Part shown: one piece after another, positions 52,766 to 61,749 of the stretch | Layout: every line of letters begins with the position of its first letter | Position numbering within the stretch: the first letter of the stretch is position 1 | NCBI GenBank assembly: GCA_030425195.1 | Contig: JAUIAV010000018.1 | Location: 23,876-87,875 of the forward strand | Reading direction: 5' to 3' | From: Gammaproteobacteria bacterium | GTDB lineage: Bacteria > Pseudomonadota > Gammaproteobacteria > Pseudomonadales > Azotimanducaceae | DNA: 64,000 nucleotides | The notes under the pieces: generated by a model | Seen by the model: the letters and a program-made list of their open reading frames with translations, nothing else | Database searches by the model: none | Told to the model about the DNA's origin: nothing | Position numbers and translations under genes: made by a program

Positions 52766-53983
52766 CTAAACGCCGTACAGCGCGTTGGTGAAGAGGTAGC
52801 ACATGGAATCCCGCGGGATCCCGTCCTTCGGCAGCGGCGTGTTCACCTCTTCCGGCGTCGGGCCATGCTCGCGGGCGAGCGGCATCAGCTTTTCCACGTC
52901 GAAGCCGTAGAGCTCGGCGGCATTCAGTCCGAGAATCTTGCGGCGCCGCGCTTCGGGGATGTCGGCGAACGTCAGGCGCAGGGATTCCGTGTTGTAGGGA
53001 AACGTACCTTCGTAGTGCGGATAGTCGTTGCCCCAGAGCACGTGATCCTCGCCCACGTCATCGATACCCTCCAGATCCTGCAGGCTCGGAAAGCTGGCGC
53101 CGTAGTAGCAGTTGCGCGCCGCATATTCGCTCGGCGGATCTTTCAGCACCCACTCCATGCCCTCGTAGTTCATCTCGCCGATGGCGCCCGCCTTGAAACC
53201 CATGTGGATCCGGTCGAGCTGCTTGAGCATGGGTGCCACCCAGGCGCAGCCGGATTCGGTGAGGATGTACTTGAGCTTCGGAAACTTCTCGTAGGCACCG
53301 CTCATGAGCAGATGCCGCCAGCCGGCCTGGCAGTAGAAAGTGACTTCGGAGATCCAGAGCGCTTCCGGGACCGGACCTTCCCCATAGTTCGGGGATCCCT
53401 GCCCCGAGTGCTGATTGATCACCAGATCGTGATCCTGAATGGCCGCCAGCACCCTGTCCCACGCGGGATCGTAGAGCGGCTTCAGCCAGGTGCAGTCCGG
53501 AGGGATGAGCGGCAGCAGCACGCCGCCCCGGAGTCCCGCCTCGGCGATGAATTCGATGTCCCTGACCGCCTCGTCCAGATCGTTCGGCAGGATGAGGCCG
53601 ATACCGGCGCGCCGGTGGGGATCCTCGGCACAGAAGTCCTTCAGCCAGCGGTTGTGGGCACGGATACCGGCCAGAGCCAGCTCGTAGTGATCGGGGGCCG
53701 GCGGCTGGGCGGTGACGATGCTCTTGCGGAAGAACGGCGGCACCGTGTTGGGAAAGACCACTTCGCCCACCACACCCTGGCTGTTCTGGTCCGCAGTGCG
53801 GATGTCATAGTCCCAGTTGCGCATCTTCTTGGAGCCGTAGTGCTCCTGGGACGGGTTCTTGTAACCGCCGCGCCAGTCGTCGAATTTCTCCCGATACTCC
53901 GGATCCAGATACTCGCGATACTGGGCGTGGCTGCCGCCCGCGTGGGTGTCCGCCGTGATCAGCAGATAGGGGTCGTTGCTCAT
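52766..53983 (-). CDS. Amidohydrolase-2-family protein
   Basis: A 405-aa protein: ADTHAGG near the start, VVFPNTVPPFF, NQHSGQGSPNYG, the middle LTESGCAWV and late GNDYPHYEGTFP, the usual Asp-containing end motif. The start ATG has GGAGGAG 8-9 nt upstream. It diverges from the thiolase gene and is followed by a shorter paralogue. Substrate unknown; association with thiolase and amidase suggests degradation of an organic acid or amide. Confidence 0.84.
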   Translation of the reverse strand: MSNDPYLLITADTHAGGSHAQYREYLDPEYREKFDDWRGGYKNPSQEHYGSKKMRNWDYDIRTADQNSQGVVGEVVFPNTVPPFFRKSIVTAQPPAPDHYELALAGIRAHNRWLKDFCAEDPHRRAGIGLILPNDLDEAVRDIEFIAEAGLRGGVLLPLIPPDCTWLKPLYDPAWDRVLAAIQDHDLVINQHSGQGSPNYGEGPVPEALWISEVTFYCQAGWRHLLMSGAYEKFPKLKYILTESGCAWVAPMLKQLDRIHMGFKAGAIGEMNYEGMEWVLKDPPSEYAARNCYYGASFPSLQDLEGIDDVGEDHVLWGNDYPHYEGTFPYNTESLRLTFADIPEARRRKILGLNAAELYGFDVEKLMPLAREHGPTPEEVNTPLPKDGIPRDSMCYLFTNALYGV

Positions 53984-54091
53984 CTAAAATCTCCTCCCGA
54001 TACCGGGAGAGTATGAAAATTGACGGTGCGGGTCATCCCTCTACGGCATGTGCTAGCCTTCCCGGTTCCGAATTTCCGCGAGAGACTGATC

Positions 54092-55273
54092 ATGATCGAG
54101 ACCGTAATCGTCGATGCCGCCCGCACCCCGGTGAGGAGAAAGATGGGCAGGCTGGCAGGCGCACACCCCACCGATACGCTCGGGCACGTGATGATGAAGC
54201 TGCTGGAGCGCCAGGGACTGGATTCCGGCCAGGTGAACCAGGTGGTCGGCGGCTGCATCAACAAGGTGGCCGCACAGGGCATGAACGTCACGCGCACGGC
54301 CTGGCTTGCCCACGGCGGCGACATCGGCACACCCTGCATCACCGTGGACTCCCAGTGCGGTTCTTCTCAGGAAGCCACTACCCTCGCTCACTCGCTCATC
54401 GCCGCCGGCATGGCCGACGTGGTGATGGCCTGCGGCGTGGAGAACATGAGCCGTCTGCCCATCGGCTCGGACGCGGTCGGCCGGGAGAAGACCATGGGCA
54501 AACCGGTCTCGAAGAGTTACTTCGCCCACCACGAGTTCACGAGCCAGTTCGAGGGCTCCGAGCGCGTGGCCGAGAAGTACGGCATCACCCGGGCTGATAC
54601 GGACGCTTTCGGCCTCCAGTCCCAGGAACGGGCAGCCCGCGCCGTCGCCGAGGGTCGTTTCGACACCCAGATCATCCCCATCGAAGCACCCGAGGTGGAT
54701 CAGAACTTCGAGAAAACGGGCAACACCTTCACGGTCACCGCGGACGAGGTACCGAGGGATACGAGCCTGGAAGCCCTGGCGGAACTGAAGCCCGTGGCGC
54801 GGGAGAACGGCATTCACACGGCCGGCACCTCATCCCAGATTGCCGACGGCGCCGCTGCCGTCCTGATGATGAGCGCGGCGAAAGCCGAAGCGCTGGGCCT
54901 GAAACCGCTCGCCCGCATCAGGGCGTCGGCGCTGGTCGGCTGCGACCCTGTGCTCATGCTGGAAGGTCCCATTCCGGCCACCGAGAAGCTGCTCGCCGAT
55001 ACGGGCCTCAGCATCGACGATATCGACGTGTTCGAGGTGAACGAAGCCTTCGCTTCCGTGGTGCTGTCCTGGGCAAAGACCGTGGGAGCCGACATGGAGA
55101 AGGTGAACCCGAACGGCGGCGCCATCGCCCTCGGTCATCCGCTCGGCGCCACCGGCTGCTTCCTGATCACCAAGGCCGTGCACGAGCTTCAGCGAACGGG
55201 CGGTCAGTACGGGCTGATCAGCATGTGCTGTGGCGGCGGTCTGGGTACCGGTACCCTGGTGGAGCGCGCCTGA
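54092..55273 (+). CDS. Acetyl-CoA acetyltransferase (thiolase)
   Basis: A 393-aa thiolase: nucleophile C89 in VDSQCGSSQEA, NGGAIALGHPLGATGC (His) and MCCGGGLGTG (second Cys). It catalyses thiolytic cleavage or Claisen condensation of acyl-CoA. I begin at ATG 54092 (MIETVIVDAARTP), the family's usual N-terminus; a longer reading to 54020 is upstream sequence. A 9-bp hairpin follows the stop. It diverges from the amidohydrolase-2 gene. Confidence 0.93.
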   Translation: MIETVIVDAARTPVRRKMGRLAGAHPTDTLGHVMMKLLERQGLDSGQVNQVVGGCINKVAAQGMNVTRTAWLAHGGDIGTPCITVDSQCGSSQEATTLAHSLIAAGMADVVMACGVENMSRLPIGSDAVGREKTMGKPVSKSYFAHHEFTSQFEGSERVAEKYGITRADTDAFGLQSQERAARAVAEGRFDTQIIPIEAPEVDQNFEKTGNTFTVTADEVPRDTSLEALAELKPVARENGIHTAGTSSQIADGAAAVLMMSAAKAEALGLKPLARIRASALVGCDPVLMLEGPIPATEKLLADTGLSIDDIDVFEVNEAFASVVLSWAKTVGADMEKVNPNGGAIALGHPLGATGCFLITKAVHELQRTGGQYGLISMCCGGGLGTGTLVERA

Positions 55274-55284
55274 TACACAACAGC

Positions 55285-55312
55285 ACGCCAGGTGGCCCGG
55301 GCTACCTGGCGT
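55285..55312. terminator. Hairpin downstream of the thiolase gene
   Basis: ACGCCAGGT / ACCTGGCGT form a 9-bp perfect stem around a 10-nt GC-rich loop, starting 12 bp past the thiolase stop. A short pyrimidine stretch follows (TACTTCCC). It is a plausible weak intrinsic terminator between thiolase and the fusion gene. Confidence 0.45.
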
Positions 55313-55368
55313 ACTTCCCGGGTGTTGCGGGTATCCTTGAGCATCGATAGTACCGACCAGGATCACCG

Positions 55369-57756
55369 ATGCGCATCGGATCATTGCTTCGAGCTCTCTC
55401 CATGCTGGCCGTTCTCGCGATCGGGTTTCAGCTTCAGGCGGCCGAGTTCGACCTGCTCATCGAGAATGGCCGCCTGTTCGACGGAACGGGCGGGCCGGCC
55501 ATCGACGCGGATCTGGCCATCATCGGAGATCGCATCGCCGCCATCGGCGAGCTGGATTCCGCCGATGCCGGGCGGACCATCGACGCCGAGGGTCTCTATG
55601 TGGCGCCCGGCTTCATCAACATGCTGAGCTGGGCCACCCAGTCACTGATCGCCGACGGCAGAAGCCAGTCGGACATCCGTCAGGGTGTCACCCTGGAGGT
55701 GTTCGGAGAAGGCTCTTCCATGGGCCCAGTCAACGACGAGATGCGCGCGAACATCGTTGCCCGACAGGGAGACTTCAAGTTCGAGGTGCCCTGGACCACG
55801 CTGGCCGAGTACCTCGAGTTTCTGGAACGCGAGGGCGTCTCGCCGAACGTGGCCTCCTTCGTCGGCGCCACCAGCGTGCGTGTGCACGAACTGGGCGCCG
55901 AGGACCGGCCACCGACCGCGACCGAGCTCGCCGTGATGCAGAATCTGGTCCGCGAGGCCATGCGGGAGGGAGCTCTGGGTGTGGGTTCTTCGCTGATCTA
56001 CGCGCCGGCCTTCTACGCGGATACGGACGAGCTCATCGCCCTGATGCAGGCCGCGGCGGAATATGACGGCATGTACATCTCCCACATGCGCAGTGAGGGC
56101 AACCGGCTGCTCGAATCTGTGGATGAGCTCATACGGATCGCAGAAGCGAGCGGCGCTCCGGCGGAAATCTATCACCTGAAGATGAGCGGCCAGGAGAACT
56201 GGGACAAGTTCGATGCGGTGGTCGACAGAGTGGAGGCCGCGCGCGCCCGGGGTGTGAGGATCACGGCGGACATGTACACCTACCCCGCCGGATCCACCGG
56301 TCTAGATGCGGCCATGCCGCCCTGGGTGCAGGAAGGCGGCTACATCGCCTGGGCAGAACGCCTGCGGGATCCGGAAGTCCGGGAGCAGCTCCTGGACGAG
56401 ATGACCACGCCCACCGACGCCTGGGAAAACCTCATGCTGGCGGCCGGTGCCGAAGGCACTCTGCTGGTGGGCTTCAGGAACCACGCACTCCGGAAGTATA
56501 CGGGCATGACCCTCGCCGAGGTGAGCGAGTTGCGCGGTACGCCACCTGCACTGACGGCCATGGACCTGGTGGTGGAGGATGGCAGCCGGGTGCAGGTCAT
56601 CTACTTCCTGATGAGCGAGGAGAATGTGGCAAAAGGTGTGGCTCTGCCCTGGGTGAGTTTCGGCTCCGACGCCCAGTCCATGGCCACCGAGGGTCACTTC
56701 CTGAACACCAGCACCCATCCCCGCGCCTACGGCAACTTCGCCCGGGTCCTCGGCAAGTACGTCCGGGACGAGGGTGTGCTGACCATGGAGGCCGCCATCC
56801 ACAAACTCTCCGGCCTGCCGGCAGAGAATCTCGGGCTGAGAGCGCGCGGCCGGCTTGCGAAAGGCTACTTTGCCGACGTGGTGGTCTTCGACCCTGCCCA
56901 GGTCCGGGATCACGCCACCTTCGAACAGCCGCACCAGTACGCCACCGGCATGGTCCACGTCTTCGTCAACGGCGAGCAGGTGCTGGCCGATGGCGAACAC
57001 ACCGGTGCGACCCCCGGCCGGGTTGTTCGCGGAGCCGGCTGGCCGGGCTGGGCGGATCCGGAGATGTTCGAACGCATCCGCGCTCAGCAGCAGCAGGCCG
57101 ATCGCCACGAGTTCGATCAGCCCCGGGACCGTGCCCGCAAGCCGTTCGATGCCTTCCGGTTTCTCGGTGTGAAAGCGGGGATGACCGCCCTGGATGTGGG
57201 CGCTTACGCCGGTTACACCACCGAGATGCTGGCCGCGGCCGTGGGCCCGGCAGGTCACGTGTACGCCCAGAACACGGAGCAGGTGCTCACCCGCTATGCC
57301 GAGGGCTACTACCAGCGCACCATGGAGGAACGACTCGCCGGCGACAGACTGCCGAATGTGACCCTGCACATCACCGAATACGACGATCTGAGGCTGGATG
57401 GCTCGGTGGATGTGGCTTTCCTGGGAAACCTCCTCCACGACTTCTACTACCGGGACGGCCGGGACCAGGCCGTAGTCTTCCTGAACGCCATCCGCCGCGC
57501 GCTCAAGCCCGGTGGCGTGCTCGGCGTGACCGACCACGTGGGTCTCGCCGACCGGGACAATGCCCGGCTGCACCGGATGGAGCCATCACTGGCACTGGAG
57601 CTCCTCGAGGAAGCGGGCTTCGAGGTGGTGGACGAAAGCGACCTGTACGCGAATCCGGCGGACGGACACGACCTGATGGTCTATGACGAGCGCATCTATC
57701 GGGAGACCGACCGGTTCTTCTTCCGGGCGGTGCCCGCTGCCGCCGTCAGCGACTGA
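55369..57756 (+). CDS. Amidohydrolase (D-aminoacylase-like) fused to a class I methyltransferase
   Basis: One uninterrupted 795-aa frame. Residues 1-24 look like a Sec signal peptide; about 26-555 form an N-acyl-D-amino-acid-deacylase-like amidohydrolase (EFDLLIENGRLFDG, YISHMRSEG, YHLKMSG, FGSDAQSMATEG) that ends with the family-type PGRVVRGAGW. The usual first HxH is replaced by INMLSW at 83-88. Residues about 565-795 are a Rossmann methyltransferase (ALDVGAYAGYTTEM near 608, motif-IV-like FLGNLLHDF, ALKPGGVLGVTDH), normally a stand-alone exported protein. The fusion may be real or a readthrough of an ancestral stop; the frame is clean across the junction. Confidence 0.85.
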   Translation: MRIGSLLRALSMLAVLAIGFQLQAAEFDLLIENGRLFDGTGGPAIDADLAIIGDRIAAIGELDSADAGRTIDAEGLYVAPGFINMLSWATQSLIADGRSQSDIRQGVTLEVFGEGSSMGPVNDEMRANIVARQGDFKFEVPWTTLAEYLEFLEREGVSPNVASFVGATSVRVHELGAEDRPPTATELAVMQNLVREAMREGALGVGSSLIYAPAFYADTDELIALMQAAAEYDGMYISHMRSEGNRLLESVDELIRIAEASGAPAEIYHLKMSGQENWDKFDAVVDRVEAARARGVRITADMYTYPAGSTGLDAAMPPWVQEGGYIAWAERLRDPEVREQLLDEMTTPTDAWENLMLAAGAEGTLLVGFRNHALRKYTGMTLAEVSELRGTPPALTAMDLVVEDGSRVQVIYFLMSEENVAKGVALPWVSFGSDAQSMATEGHFLNTSTHPRAYGNFARVLGKYVRDEGVLTMEAAIHKLSGLPAENLGLRARGRLAKGYFADVVVFDPAQVRDHATFEQPHQYATGMVHVFVNGEQVLADGEHTGATPGRVVRGAGWPGWADPEMFERIRAQQQQADRHEFDQPRDRARKPFDAFRFLGVKAGMTALDVGAYAGYTTEMLAAAVGPAGHVYAQNTEQVLTRYAEGYYQRTMEERLAGDRLPNVTLHITEYDDLRLDGSVDVAFLGNLLHDFYYRDGRDQAVVFLNAIRRALKPGGVLGVTDHVGLADRDNARLHRMEPSLALELLEEAGFEVVDESDLYANPADGHDLMVYDERIYRETDRFFFRAVPAAAVSD

Positions 57757-58624
57757 CTGACCGGATCACGTAGCCGCCGGACCGCTCGTCCATCTCGATG
57801 TCCGCCAGACCCCGATCGGCTGCGTACTCCAGCAGATCACCGAAGGAACGGAAACCGTAGCTGCTCTCGCTGAAGCCCGGCCGCCGGCGCTTGAGCGTCT
57901 GTTTCACCATGGAACCGAAAACCCGGTCGCCACGCTCGGCGATGAGCGCTTCTGCCGTCTCCAGAACCAGATCCATGGCTTCGTCCTGAGGAGAGGCTTC
58001 GTCCTGGGGAGAGGCTTCGTCCTGAGGAGAGGCTTCGGCGGCGGGTGCCGTTTCCGTCTTTGCTGATGCGGCGCCGCCCTTCGCTTTCTTCGCAGCCGGT
58101 TTCCTGGATCTGGAACGGGCCGGACGCTCGCTGGCCTTCCGGTCACTGTCCTGCACCAGATCGTCGTAGAAGAGGAACTCGTCACAGTTGTTCATCAGCA
58201 GGTCGGACGTGCTGTTCTTCACCCCCACACCGATCACCAGCTTGGCATTTTCCCGCAGCTTGCTCACCAGCGGTGAGAAGTCCGAGTCGCCGCTGATGAT
58301 CACGAAAGTATCGATGTGATCCTTGGTGTAGCAGAGGTCCAGCGCATCGACCACCATGCGGATATCGGCCGAGTTCTTGCCCGACTGCCGGGTGTGCGGA
58401 ATCTCGATCAGCTCGAAGGCGGCATCGTGCATGGTGGGTTTGAAGCCCTTGTAGCGGTCCCAGTCGCAGTAGGCCTTCTTCACGACGATGTTGCCCTTGA
58501 GCAGCAGGCGCTCCAGGACCAGCCCCATGTCGAACTTGGGAAACTTGGCGTCCTGCACCCCCAGCGCGACGTTCTCGAAGTCGCAGAAGAGGGCGAGATT
58601 CCGGTCCGTATCGGCGGTACTCAT
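57746..58624 (-). CDS. NYN-domain (LabA/PIN-like) RNase with LOTUS domain
   Basis: A 292-aa protein: NYN domain at about 8-150 with the acidic metal residues D15 (ALFCDFENVA), D87 (NSADIRM) and D113/D115 (SGDSDFSP); a basic/Ala-rich linker with three copies of EASPQD; and a C-terminal LOTUS/OST-HTH domain (about 217-290) ending GGYVIRS. NYN proteins are predicted RNases or RNA-processing factors; LOTUS domains bind RNA. It overlaps the gpsA stop by 1 nt (TGATG) and converges with the fusion gene, overlapping it by 11 nt. Confidence 0.88.
   Translation of the reverse strand: MSTADTDRNLALFCDFENVALGVQDAKFPKFDMGLVLERLLLKGNIVVKKAYCDWDRYKGFKPTMHDAAFELIEIPHTRQSGKNSADIRMVVDALDLCYTKDHIDTFVIISGDSDFSPLVSKLRENAKLVIGVGVKNSTSDLLMNNCDEFLFYDDLVQDSDRKASERPARSRSRKPAAKKAKGGAASAKTETAPAAEASPQDEASPQDEASPQDEAMDLVLETAEALIAERGDRVFGSMVKQTLKRRRPGFSESSYGFRSFGDLLEYAADRGLADIEMDERSGGYVIRSVSR
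57978..58031. repeat. Three tandem 18-bp coding repeats in the NYN gene linker
   Basis: Units at 57978, 57996 and 58014, each GCTTCGTCCTGRGGAGAG on the plus strand, encode three repeats of a Glu-Ala-Ser-Pro-Gln-Asp-type hexapeptide in the linker. The second unit differs by one base. A partial fourth unit follows. The array probably varies in number by replication slippage. Confidence 0.9.
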
Positions 58625-59628
58625 CAGCCCGGCTCCGATTCGGCACCGGCGTGCACGCGCAGCAGGCCCCGGAAGGCGCGGGTGGCCGTGGATTCTCCGA
58701 TCACCACTTTGTAGACATCTTCCGCGATGGGCATGGAGATCTCATGCGCTCTCGCCAGGTCCATCACCGCCGGCGCGGTTTTGACGCCCTCTGCAACCAT
58801 CACCATCTCGTCAATGATCTCGTCTATCGTGCGACCGTGGCCGAGCTGCACACCCACGGACCGGTTCCTGCTCTGATCGCTGGTGCAGGTGGCGATCATG
58901 TCGCCCATGCCGGCCAGCCCGAAGAAAGTCCGGGCCTTGCCGCCGAGCGCCACGCCAAGCCGGGTTACCTCCGCCAGACCGCGGGTGATGAGCCCGGCCC
59001 GGGTGTTGTCGCCCGCGCCGAGGCCGTCGCCCATGCCAACGGCAATGGCGATGATGTTTTTCAGCACGCCGCCGAGCTCGCAGCCCGTCACGTCCTCGTT
59101 GCTGTACACACGGAACAGACCACTGTTGAACAGCGGCCGCAGCAGCTCCACGTTTCCGCCGCCCTGCATGGCGAGCACACTGGCAGCGGCGCGACCTTCC
59201 ATGATCTCGCGGGCCAGGTTCGGTCCGGTCAGCACACCCACCGGATGTCCGGGGAGCATCTCCTCCACCACCTGGGTCATCCGCATGCGGGTATCCACCT
59301 CCAGCCCCTTGGTGAGGCTGATCACCGGCACCCAGGCCCGGATGTGGTGCTGCACCTCTGCGAGCACACCGCGGAAATTCTGACTGGGAATGCCCATCAC
59401 CAGCACGTCCGCGGAAGAGACGACCTCGGCCAGATCTTCCGAGGCAACCAGCTTGTCCGGCAGTACGATATCCGGCAGATACCGGTGATTGCGGTGCTCC
59501 GTATTGATTTCCCGCACCGCATCCGAATTCCGCGCCCACAGCTGGACCGGCGCATTCCGCGTGACAAGCGATGCAACGGTCGTCCCCCAGGACCCGCCGC
59601 CGAGGACGCCTACCTTCAGTTCTGCCAA
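58624..59628 (-). CDS. gpsA: NAD(P)-dependent glycerol-3-phosphate dehydrogenase (GpsA)
   Basis: A 334-aa enzyme: GVLGGGSWGTTVA (NAD site), VISLTKGLE, LTGPNLAREI, GVLKNIIAIAVGMGDGLGAGDNTRAGLITRG (active-site Lys and Asn region) and FFGLAGMGDMIATC. It makes sn-glycerol-3-phosphate from DHAP for phospholipid synthesis. I start at TTG 59628, preceded by GGAG; the longer reading to 59691 adds residues absent from the family. It is coupled with the NYN gene by a 1-nt overlap. Confidence 0.94.
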   Translation of the reverse strand: MAELKVGVLGGGSWGTTVASLVTRNAPVQLWARNSDAVREINTEHRNHRYLPDIVLPDKLVASEDLAEVVSSADVLVMGIPSQNFRGVLAEVQHHIRAWVPVISLTKGLEVDTRMRMTQVVEEMLPGHPVGVLTGPNLAREIMEGRAAASVLAMQGGGNVELLRPLFNSGLFRVYSNEDVTGCELGGVLKNIIAIAVGMGDGLGAGDNTRAGLITRGLAEVTRLGVALGGKARTFFGLAGMGDMIATCTSDQSRNRSVGVQLGHGRTIDEIIDEMVMVAEGVKTAPAVMDLARAHEISMPIAEDVYKVVIGESTATRAFRGLLRVHAGAESEPG

Positions 59629-59656
59629 GCTGAAACTCCCACTCCTGAAGGTCCTC

Positions 59657-59662
59657 AGTATA
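59657..59662 (-). promoter_or_regulatory. Possible gpsA -10 hexamer
   Basis: Minus-strand TATACT (five of six) lies 28 bp upstream of the chosen TTG start; predicted leader about 22 nt, which contains the Shine-Dalgarno. No convincing -35 is seen at 16-18 bp, so the call is tentative. Confidence 0.35.
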
Positions 59663-59765
59663 GGGCCAGCGGCGGAAGATCGCCTGTCCAACCTGCACTA
59701 CCCTATCCGTCAGGATATGCCTATGCTGGCCGGCTCCGGGCAGAGGATCCGAAGAGGAAAGACCG

Positions 59766-60449
59766 ATGATCGAGCTCTATACCGCCTCCACGCCGAACGG
59801 CTGGAAAGCCTCCGTCACCCTGGAGGAGCTGGAACTCCCCTACAACGTCCATCCCATGAACCTCCAGTCAGGGATCCAGAAGGAGGAGTGGTATCTGAAG
59901 ATCTGCCCGAACGGCCGGATTCCCGCCATCGTCGATACCGACAACGGCGACTTCGCCATCTTCGAAACCGGCGCCATCATGATCTATCTGGCCGAGAAGG
60001 CCGGAAAACTGCTGCCGACGGATGCGCAGGGGCGATCCCGGGTGATCCAGTGGCTCATGTTCCAGATGGGCGGCATCGGACCGATGATGGGCCAGGCGAA
60101 CGTCTTCTACCGCTACTTTCCCGAGAAAATACAGCCGGTCATCGACCGCTATCAGAATGAAAGCCGGCGCCTGTGCGAAGTGCTCGACCGACGGCTCGGT
60201 GAAAGCGAGTGGCTGGCGGATGATTTTTCGATCGCCGACATCGCCAACTGGTGCTGGGTACGCACCTACAAGTGGTCGGGACTCGAACTCGATGATCTGA
60301 AGAACCTGAAACGCTGGCGGGATGCCATCCGGGAACGCCCTGCCGCCCAGCGGGGCGTGGAGGTGCCGAACCGGCTCTTCAACGCGGACAAAGACAAGGA
60401 CGCGGCGGACGCCTTCGCGAAGAACGCCCAGAGCATTCTCCAGACCTGA
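59766..60449 (+). CDS. Glutathione S-transferase family protein
   Basis: A 227-aa GST: thioredoxin-like N-terminus ([23 protein letters not shown]), cis-Pro segment [20 protein letters not shown], and the helical C-terminal domain with [12 protein letters not shown] (N-capping box). Closest by eye to YfcG/YghU nu-class proteins with disulphide-bond reductase activity. Shine-Dalgarno AGAGGAAAG precedes the ATG. It diverges from gpsA. Confidence 0.9.
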   Translation: MIELYTASTPNGWKASVTLEELELPYNVHPMNLQSGIQKEEWYLKICPNGRIPAIVDTDNGDFAIFETGAIMIYLAEKAGKLLPTDAQGRSRVIQWLMFQMGGIGPMMGQANVFYRYFPEKIQPVIDRYQNESRRLCEVLDRRLGESEWLADDFSIADIANWCWVRTYKWSGLELDDLKNLKRWRDAIRERPAAQRGVEVPNRLFNADKDKDAADAFAKNAQSILQT

Positions 60450-60467
60450 TCCGCACAGGCTCCCCAG

Positions 60468-61745
60468 TCAGGCCCGGCTCTGCCGTTCCTGACCGTTGGC
60501 GTCCGCGATGATGTCGTTGGTGAGACCGATGAAGATGCGGAAACTCTCGTCAGCCGCCAGACGTTCGTGGATCATCATGTCGTAGGCGCGCTCCTGCAGG
60601 GCTTTCAGCGCGTCGACGAGCGACGCCCGGTTCATGGTCCCGGACAGATGCTGATCCCGCAGTTCGAAGGCCTCGCGGCAGAAAGCGTCGATCCGGTTCT
60701 TGCGCCGGATGCTGTAGATCTTCCAGACTCCGTAAATACCGGAGATCAGACCGATCATCAGCGTCACCACCACTTCGGCCACACCCGAGTAGCGTTCATA
60801 CAGATCCGGCTCGTCACGCTTGAGATAGGCCAGCGCACCGGGATGCATGACGAAGGAAAGTCCGGAGGTATCGAACTGATCGGACAGATGATGGAACAGT
60901 GCGGGCCTGCTCGCCGACAGCGCCGGCTTCATGCGCAGCACTTCGCTCAGTAGGTCGTAGACCACCGGGTCTTGCAGATCGGCCCGGGCGACGAGGAGAT
61001 TGTCCACGGCCAGAGTCACCACCGGATCAGGCGTGAGATCACCGTAGGTTTCCGCAGGAATGACGAACGGCTTCAGCGTCGGATTCATCAGGGTCACCGA
61101 ATCCAGAGCCCGCCCGCTGCCGATATCATCCGGTGTCCCCAGGCTGAAAAGCCGGTACTCGCCGCACTGCCGGATGGCAGCCGGCACCTCGGGAAGCACG
61201 GCGGTGTAGACGACGATCACCTCGGCACAGCCATCTCCGTTCTCGATGTAGTTGATGTCTTCCGGTCGGATCCCGTCGCGGCGGGCAGTCGCTTCGAGAA
61301 GCCGCCGCGAGGGCGCCCCCGGCGGGCCCGCATAAACGCTTCTGGTCGTGAGATCGCCAATGGCGTCGCCTGCCGCCACATCTGTCGGGCCGCCGTCGTT
61401 CCGATACGCGATATGCAGCACCGACGGGTACAGGGGGGCGATGACGGCCACCCGGGCATCATAGGCCGCCGTATTCGGCACCAGCGCCAGATCCGCATGG
61501 CCGGCCTTGACGGCTTCGACGCCCGGCAGCTCCGGATTCGGATTGTCCACCAGCTCGATGTCGATCGGCGTGGATTCATCGAACAGCCGGGCGAATGCTT
61601 CGGCCAGGTGCTGATCGATGGGCAGGCGGGGTTTCACGAGCGTGAGGGTGTGACTCGTGGAGTCGCACCCGCCGAGCAGATGCACAGCGGCCAGCGCGAC
61701 CAGGCAAAGCCTGATCCTGGCAGGCCTGGCTATCGGGACCAGCAT
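60468..61745 (-). CDS. TAXI-family solute receptor with C-terminal membrane anchor
   Basis: A 425-aa protein: lipoprotein-like signal with LLGGC (C27), a TAXI-type periplasmic binding fold (DLALVPNTAAYDARVAVIAPLYPSVLHI, SVYAGPPGAPSRRLLEATA), then a membrane helix at about 324-344 and an 81-residue cytoplasmic helical tail. TRAP-TAXI receptors normally serve a DctQM permease; none is near, so it may sense rather than transport. Start ATG 61745 is 4 bp after the metallo-hydrolase gene; a longer frame to 62102 is a shadow. Confidence 0.78.
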   Translation of the reverse strand: MLVPIARPARIRLCLVALAAVHLLGGCDSTSHTLTLVKPRLPIDQHLAEAFARLFDESTPIDIELVDNPNPELPGVEAVKAGHADLALVPNTAAYDARVAVIAPLYPSVLHIAYRNDGGPTDVAAGDAIGDLTTRSVYAGPPGAPSRRLLEATARRDGIRPEDINYIENGDGCAEVIVVYTAVLPEVPAAIRQCGEYRLFSLGTPDDIGSGRALDSVTLMNPTLKPFVIPAETYGDLTPDPVVTLAVDNLLVARADLQDPVVYDLLSEVLRMKPALSASRPALFHHLSDQFDTSGLSFVMHPGALAYLKRDEPDLYERYSGVAEVVVTLMIGLISGIYGVWKIYSIRRKNRIDAFCREAFELRDQHLSGTMNRASLVDALKALQERAYDMMIHERLAADESFRIFIGLTNDIIADANGQERQSRA

Positions 61746-61749
61746 CCAA

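Noticed and set aside
52175..54016. A 613-codon open frame on the plus strand across the two amidohydrolase-2 genes
   Set aside because: It is antisense to well-conserved enzymes and shows only shadow composition.
57978..58031. Three 18-bp repeats as a possible CRISPR fragment
   Set aside because: The units are directly adjacent without spacers, in frame, and encode a simple peptide linker.
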